Source: JBBSDP01 sp038240605
Lineage (GTDB): Bacteria; Planctomycetota; Phycisphaerae; Tepidisphaerales; Tepidisphaeraceae
Length of the DNA stretch: 64,000 bases
Reading direction: 5' to 3'
Assembly (NCBI GenBank): GCA_038240605.1
Contig: JBBSDP010000023.1
Coordinates: 10,318-74,317, forward strand
In this document: positions 59,837 to 64,000 of the stretch, piece by piece
How the letters are laid out: each line of letters opens with the position of its first letter
Numbering within the stretch: position 1 is the first letter of the stretch
The notes under the pieces: generated by a model
What the model saw: the letters and a program-made list of their open reading frames with translations, nothing else
Databases searched by the model: none
Told to the model about the DNA's origin: nothing
Position numbers and translations under genes: made by a program

Positions 59837-62069
59837 ATGAAATCCATCCGCAATCGCATCTCGACTATTGCCTCACTCGCGCTCGCTTTCGCGATAACCG
59901 CAGCCTGCACCTCCGCTCTAGCGGAAGAGCCGCCGCCGCTTGCCGCGTCCGCTGGAGTCACGCCGGATGAATGGCTGAAGGCGCAGGTGCCGCCGAGTTT
60001 TCGGCCCGGCTACACGCTGCCACGTCTCACGCGCTTTGGCTGGATCATGACGGTGCCTACGCGGATCGAGCTGACGGAGCGTTGGGGCTACGCGCTGGAG
60101 TTTGCACAATACGCCGATGCCGCCACGGTGGCGGCGCTGGACAAGCCGGACAGCGATCTCGCCAAACTGCTGGCGCTGGCGAAGTCCGACCCGAAACGCT
60201 ATCCCAGCATGGTGCTGGTTACTGGCCGGATGCCTTATAAAGACGTGCCGCCGGAGACGTGGGCGCGGGACAAGGACGGAGCGATGCTCAGCGGCGAGGC
60301 CAAGTCGCTGGATGGCAATGCGTGGAGCAGGGAAGGCGCGGGAGTTTATAGCCCCGAGACGCCGGATGCCGTCTGGCAGCAGGCGGGCGCGATGCGGGCG
60401 GACCCCGTCCGCGAATTAGTAAAACGCGGGCTGCCGCTGAAGATCATCATCAATGGCGGCGAGTGCGGGCTGGGCATCCTCGGCTTCGCCCGCAAGCCGT
60501 GGTCGCAAGACCCGCGCATCGTCGCAGCGGTGCAAGGCCAATGGAAGGGCGCGTGGGAGGAATACGCCTCGGCCAAGAAAGGCCACGCGGAACGCATCAT
60601 CGCAGACGCCGTGCGGCAGGCGGTGCCGGAGCGCGACCTGTATGTCTATTACACCGCAGGCGGCGGCACGATGCGGAATAGCTGGTGGGGCATCAAAGAA
60701 TGGGCGCCGCAATGGAAGCATTTGCGCGGTGTCTCCGACATCCCCTCAAACGAAATTTACTATCTCGCCTACAACGACGGCTTCACCGGCGCGAAGGACA
60801 TGCTGACGCTCGCGCTCAATGCCACGGCGAACGAAATCGCGAGCGGCGATCCGCTTTCCTACAACTACATCTGCGCGGGCTGGGCGCGGGGCGATGCGAA
60901 GAAATACCACGCGGATTTGAATCGCTGGACTGGCTTTCTCAAATGCTACTACACCGCTGGAATGATCGGCGCCAACGTGGGCTACTACGAGCTGCCGAAG
61001 GGGGGCTTCGACGCGCGATTCCCCGCCGACCAGCCGCCACCGTGGCTGCAACAAATGGTCGCGACTTCACACGTCCACGCGCTTTTTTCCCAAGTCGAAG
61101 ACATCGTGCGGCACGGCGAGCTGCTACCCGGCCCGATGCACCACACGCTGTCCACGAGCGACCCGGCGTATGAATTTCCCACGGGCGATGCGAACGCGCG
61201 CGTGCTCGTCCGCAAGCACCGCCAGCAGCCTGCATGGCTCATCACCGCGTGGGTGGCTGAGGGCGCGGACCGCCCGGCGCAGGTCTTCATCCCGGAACTC
61301 GGAGTCATCACAGTTTCGGCCCGCGTGCGGGAGTGTGTATCGCGCGACGTTGAAACAAAACACCGTCACGCTTACGCAGCTCGATCCCGAGGGCGCGATT
61401 TACACCGCAGTGAAAACCGCGCCCGCCGTGACACTTCCCGTGAACTTCACCATCCCTCCGCCGATCACGGAGGGCCAGCTCCTGTGGCTGTCGGCGGATC
61501 GTGGCATCACCAAGGACGCTGCCGGGAAAGTCTCCGGCTGGCAAAGCGGCAGCCCCAGCGCGTTCGCATTTGCCCAGCCCGCCGAGGCGAAGCGCCCGGC
61601 GTGGAAGGCGGACGCCATCCACGGACATCCAGCGCTGCAATTTGAGCGCGACAAACAATGGCTGGCCTTCCGCCAAATGGACGCGGCTATTGGCGAGAGT
61701 TTCGTCGGCGACATCACGGTCTTCGCCGTCTTCACCGGAGCCGGTCCTAAGGCGAACAACCGCATCCTTTCCGCCACCACCGACCAAGGCCACGACTACG
61801 AAACCGGCTTCTATCTATCCGATGGCGGCACTGCCATTCCCGAAGGTGGCGCACTGCTAAAGCACAGTAACCACATCATCAATCGCCCGCTCAATACGCT
61901 GGCCGTCGGAGCCATGTGTTTCGGCAACGGCGCGGGCATTGGCGGCAATGGATCTGGCTTCGGCGGAGGACTCGCCGAGGTGGTGATTTATAAAGGCAAG
62001 CTCTCCGCGTCCGCCGCGAGTGTCGTCAAACAATACCTCATGAACAAATACGGTCTGTCGCAGCCATGA
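59837..62069 (+). pseudogene. Secreted protein with LamG-like C-terminal domain, split by a frameshift
   Basis: The first frame opens with a signal peptide (STIASLALAFAITAACTSALA) and runs ~495 residues with good coding character (TPDEWLKAQVPPSFRPGYTL; KIIINGGECGLGILGFARKP; GGGTMRNSWWGIKEW). Near 61322-61328 coding sense moves to another frame that continues GSVYRATLKQNTVTLTQLDP and ends in a LamG/concanavalin-like domain (LLWLSADRGITKDAAGKVSG ... AASVVKQYLMNKYGLSQP). The first frame itself continues as Arg-rich noise to 61645. I do not recognise the N-terminal family. Either a real lesion or a one-base sequencing error. Confidence 0.7.
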
Positions 62070-62215
62070 TTACCAAGCTATTCGCACTCGCATTTCTCAC
62101 CCACGCCGTGCAGCAGATGGTCGCCCATTTTCCTGCCTACAGGGACCTCTGAACCGACCCCCGCGCGCTGGACATTGCGAATAGTGCAATAACAGCCACT
62201 CGCGGAAAGGTCACC

Positions 62216-62440
62216 ATGAAGAAGCGTGCCACCGGTCAATCGTCGTTCGCGGACTTCGCGATCGTGGGGCTGGGGGTCCCAAGACCGCGGCGCTGGGGGC
62301 GGCGGTGCCGTGGGACAAGCTGGTCGCGCCGGTGCTGAAGCTCCCCGAGTACATCCAGGACCCACCCGCCCGGGCGAACGCCCGATCGACCCGCCTCCCG
62401 TACAAGGTAAAAGTGACGAACGCTCGAAAACGATCGGCTG
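62216..62440 (+). pseudogene. IS5-type transposase remnant (N-terminal end)
   Basis: It starts MKKRATGQSSFADFAIVGLG, then shifts frame near 62277 to KTAALGAAVPWDKLVAPVLK. The M-K-x-R-x-T-G-Q-x-S-F-A-(D/E) opening and the x-VPWxxL- step are typical of IS5/IS1182-family DDE transposases. Nothing of the catalytic DDE core follows, and no terminal inverted repeats are recognised. A dead fragment. Confidence 0.55.
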
Positions 62441-62581
62441 CGCGCGTTCAGGGCGGGGTCGGGGCAGTGAACTCGCCATTCTACCGCCGCGGCAAGTTCC
62501 CCACCCCATGCGGAATCACTGCGTACCGCACCGCCATCAGCAGAGCGGGCTAAGGGGTCGGGAGTCGGGTCGGGAGTGATT

Positions 62582-63015
62582 TCATGATTTTGTCGCGCCT
62601 TTCCCGGCTTGCTTCTGTGTCGCCTTCGGCGGACGGCCGCGTGGGTTGAGGGTGGACTGCAAGTTTAGCTTCACGGCGGCGTTCCGACGCCATCGCTCGT
62701 CGCCGTACGGGGAGCCGCGGATGACCCTGTCGCGAAGCGCAGCCAGCGCGGCATCGGATTGCGCCTCCTGAACCCATTGCTCCCAGTCCGAACGCACCGG
62801 CAATGGCCAGCCCGCCAGGGGTACGAGCCACGGCGTCTTGTTCGGCGGCAATCGTTTACGGCGAAAGGCGCTGCACCATCGCCACGCGGTCGCCTGTGTG
62901 ATCCGTTCCGCCCGCAAGTCGTTGCGCTCCACATATCGCCCACGTCCAGCAGGTGTCTGTCCGACTGCGCGGGAAAGCGCCCATAGATTCCTCCTTCGTC
63001 CACGTAAACTGGCAT
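62582..63015 (-). pseudogene. Decayed REP-associated tyrosine transposase (RAYT)
   Basis: One minus frame contains IYGRFPAQSDRHLLDVG near its start (about 62930-62980). Another continues RYVERNDLRAERITQATAWR, WPLPVRSDWEQWVQEAQSD, then RWRRNAAVKLNLQSTLNPRG and RPPK. This is the order of the RAYT (Y1_Tnp, IS200-like) C-terminal half: QSDRHLL, CRYVERN, DWRW, WPLPxPxDW, LESTLRPRGRPRK. A frameshift near 62935 breaks it and the N-terminal HUH/Tyr catalytic part is missing. RAYTs mobilise REP palindromes, which are present in this window. Confidence 0.7.
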
Positions 63016-63136
63016 TTATCCTCTTGAAGTCCTTCGCGCCGTGCGTGCCCGGCGGTTCGACGTCCAGGCGAATTATTTGCAAGATATTCTATGGCGAGGC
63101 ACGATATCGGAGCCATTCACCTCGAGGTTACCGGAC

Positions 63137-63880
63137 ATGCGGCGACAAACGCGACACGTACGTGGTTTTACCCTGGTCGAGTTACTGGTGGTGATCGGCA
63201 TCATCGCGGTGCTGATCGCGCTTCTGCTGCCGGCGTTGAATCGAGCGCGTTCCGCGGCGAAGACGATCAACTGTCTTTCTAATCTCCGCCAGCTGGGCCT
63301 CGGGTACCAGATGTACCTGAACGGCAATCGCGGCAAATCTCTGGAGTACGTGCCGAACAACGAGGATTTCTGGATGGAGTTGCTCGTCCCATACGTTCAG
63401 AATTTCGAACAGGTCGGAATCTGCCCCGAAGCGCCCGAGCCGTCGTTCGGCCAGGGCTCGGCGCACGAATCGTGGGGACCCAACATCTTCAATCATGAAG
63501 GGAGCTATGCCTTCAACGGCTGGCTCTATCGAACTGACTTTCCCTTCAATCCACTGGCTCTGTATGGCTCCGAATGCGGGCCCGCGCAGGCGTACATCCT
63601 GCTGCCGGTCAGCGGAGACGATCGGATTCCCGTCATGACGGACGCCGTGTGGGTCGATTGCTGGCCCAAGAGCGCCGATCCCGTCCCATCCCCCGCCACG
63701 CTTTACACCGGGTCGACGGCGTACGGCGACGAGATGGCCCGCATCTGCACCAATCGCCACGCACACCTGACAAATGTCGTCTTCCTCGACGGACATGGAG
63801 AGACCCTCCCCCTCGCGGGGTTGTGGCAACTCCAATGGTCAACGATCTTCACGCCTGTTAACGTCGTCGTAGTCGAGTGA
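63137..63880 (+). CDS. Type II/IV pseudopilin-like protein with H-X9-DG tail
   Basis: 247 residues from the ATG at 63137 (MRRQTRHVRGFTLVELLVVI). Prepilin peptidase site G/FTLVELLVVIGIIAVLIAL directly after residue 10, then the long N-terminal helix and SNLRQLGLGYQMYLNGN. Near the end RHAHLTNVVFLDGHG has the exact His-X9-Asp-Gly spacing of the planctomycete processing-associated family. Such proteins are abundant in Planctomycetes and are thought to form or decorate secretion pseudopili; the cargo is unknown. The next gene begins about 100 bases on. Confidence 0.93.
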   Translation: MRRQTRHVRGFTLVELLVVIGIIAVLIALLLPALNRARSAAKTINCLSNLRQLGLGYQMYLNGNRGKSLEYVPNNEDFWMELLVPYVQNFEQVGICPEAPEPSFGQGSAHESWGPNIFNHEGSYAFNGWLYRTDFPFNPLALYGSECGPAQAYILLPVSGDDRIPVMTDAVWVDCWPKSADPVPSPATLYTGSTAYGDEMARICTNRHAHLTNVVFLDGHGETLPLAGLWQLQWSTIFTPVNVVVVE

Positions 63881-63982
63881 ACGCGGACTCCATGGCGACT
63901 GCCCGTCAGACGGTTCTGAACAGAAATGGCAGATGGTCGATGCAGAATTTTCGTGAAGACTTCGAAAGGAAAACGGTGAACC

Positions 63983-64000
63983 ATGATTAAATCGCTCGCC
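63983..64000 (+). CDS. Start of a further gene (cut by window edge)
   Basis: An ATG at 63983 preceded by AAAGGAAAA about 12 bases upstream opens the frame MIKSLA before the window ends. The ribosome-binding site and position after the pseudopilin gene make it a plausible start, but nothing can be said about the product. Confidence 0.35.

Noticed and set aside
62555..62577. GGGTCGGGAGTCGGGTCGGGAGT repeat beside the RAYT remnant as a further heptad array
   Set aside because: Only two or three irregular units; too short to separate from chance.
1..64000. tRNA or rRNA genes
   Set aside because: Intergenic regions were read for T-loop motifs and rRNA cores and none was convincing; a tRNAscan run would settle it.

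Overview
This is a GC-rich bacterial chromosome segment (low to mid 60s percent GC by eye). It most likely comes from a planctomycete, probably class Phycisphaerae and the Tepidisphaera/Humisphaera neighbourhood. The clues are a pseudopilin with the H-X9-DG tail motif typical of Planctomycetes, a VPEP-CTERM sorting signal, a DUF1552 fragment, a LemA/DUF2207 pair, futalosine-pathway menaquinone synthesis (MqnC), many secreted polysaccharide-active proteins and abundant short dispersed repeats. The taxonomic call is an inference from gene content. I see no rRNA, no recognisable tRNA, no CRISPR array and no intact phage.

Layout. 1-2.8 kb (minus): the 5' end of uvrB, a ComEA-like helix-hairpin-helix protein, a GH10-like protein that seems to lack its catalytic glutamates, and a small conserved protein. 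2.9-7.4 kb (plus): purC, a secreted DUF4832-type protein, a DUF2585 membrane protein and aroC. 7.4-8.7 kb (minus): a lower-GC island with an overlapping gene pair (HEPN protein plus partner), then an ABM monooxygenase. 8.9-13.1 kb (plus): a nucleotide-sugar module made of an odd GalU-like protein and an 1112-residue fusion of a fucokinase-type GHMP kinase with a UDPGP-type uridylyltransferase. 13.2-18.6 kb (minus): mqnC carrying in-frame repeat insertions, DoxX, pirin with a MarR regulator, a 2-hydroxyacid dehydrogenase and a membrane-anchored protein. 18.7-29.9 kb: a serine hydrolase starting with eight ATG codons, metal-ABC and LolD-type ATPases, DUF2207, a GH32 fructan hydrolase, LemA, a metal-ABC permease, ppk1 and sixA. 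30.2-45.4 kb: an amidase, a Ser/Thr kinase, argG, an esterase, an MFS carrier, alaS, an HtrA lipoprotein, recA, a VapBC pair, a PfkB kinase and a PIN-like protein. 45.6-53.7 kb: a SpoIIE-type phosphatase, an alpha/beta hydrolase, and a TetR-controlled operon for a tripartite DevCAB/TolC-like exporter. 53.8-58.9 kb (plus): a CtpA protease, a repeat-rich lipoprotein, maf, a membrane protein, a DUF192 lipoprotein and a second SpoIIE-type phosphatase. 58.9-63.1 kb is a graveyard: an orphan PEP-CTERM tail, a truncated DUF1552 gene, a frameshifted secreted protein, an IS5-type remnant and a decayed REP-associated (RAYT) transposase. 63.1-64 kb: a pseudopilin and the first codons of another gene.

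The two most distinctive themes are the kinase-uridylyltransferase fusion with its partner, which looks like a nucleotide-sugar salvage route with unknown substrate, and a dense population of short dispersed repeats. The repeats are several families of heptanucleotide tandem arrays plus two families of palindromes. They sit inside genes, form protein tails and supply stop codons: mqnC alone carries two different heptad arrays in frame and takes its stop codon from a palindrome.
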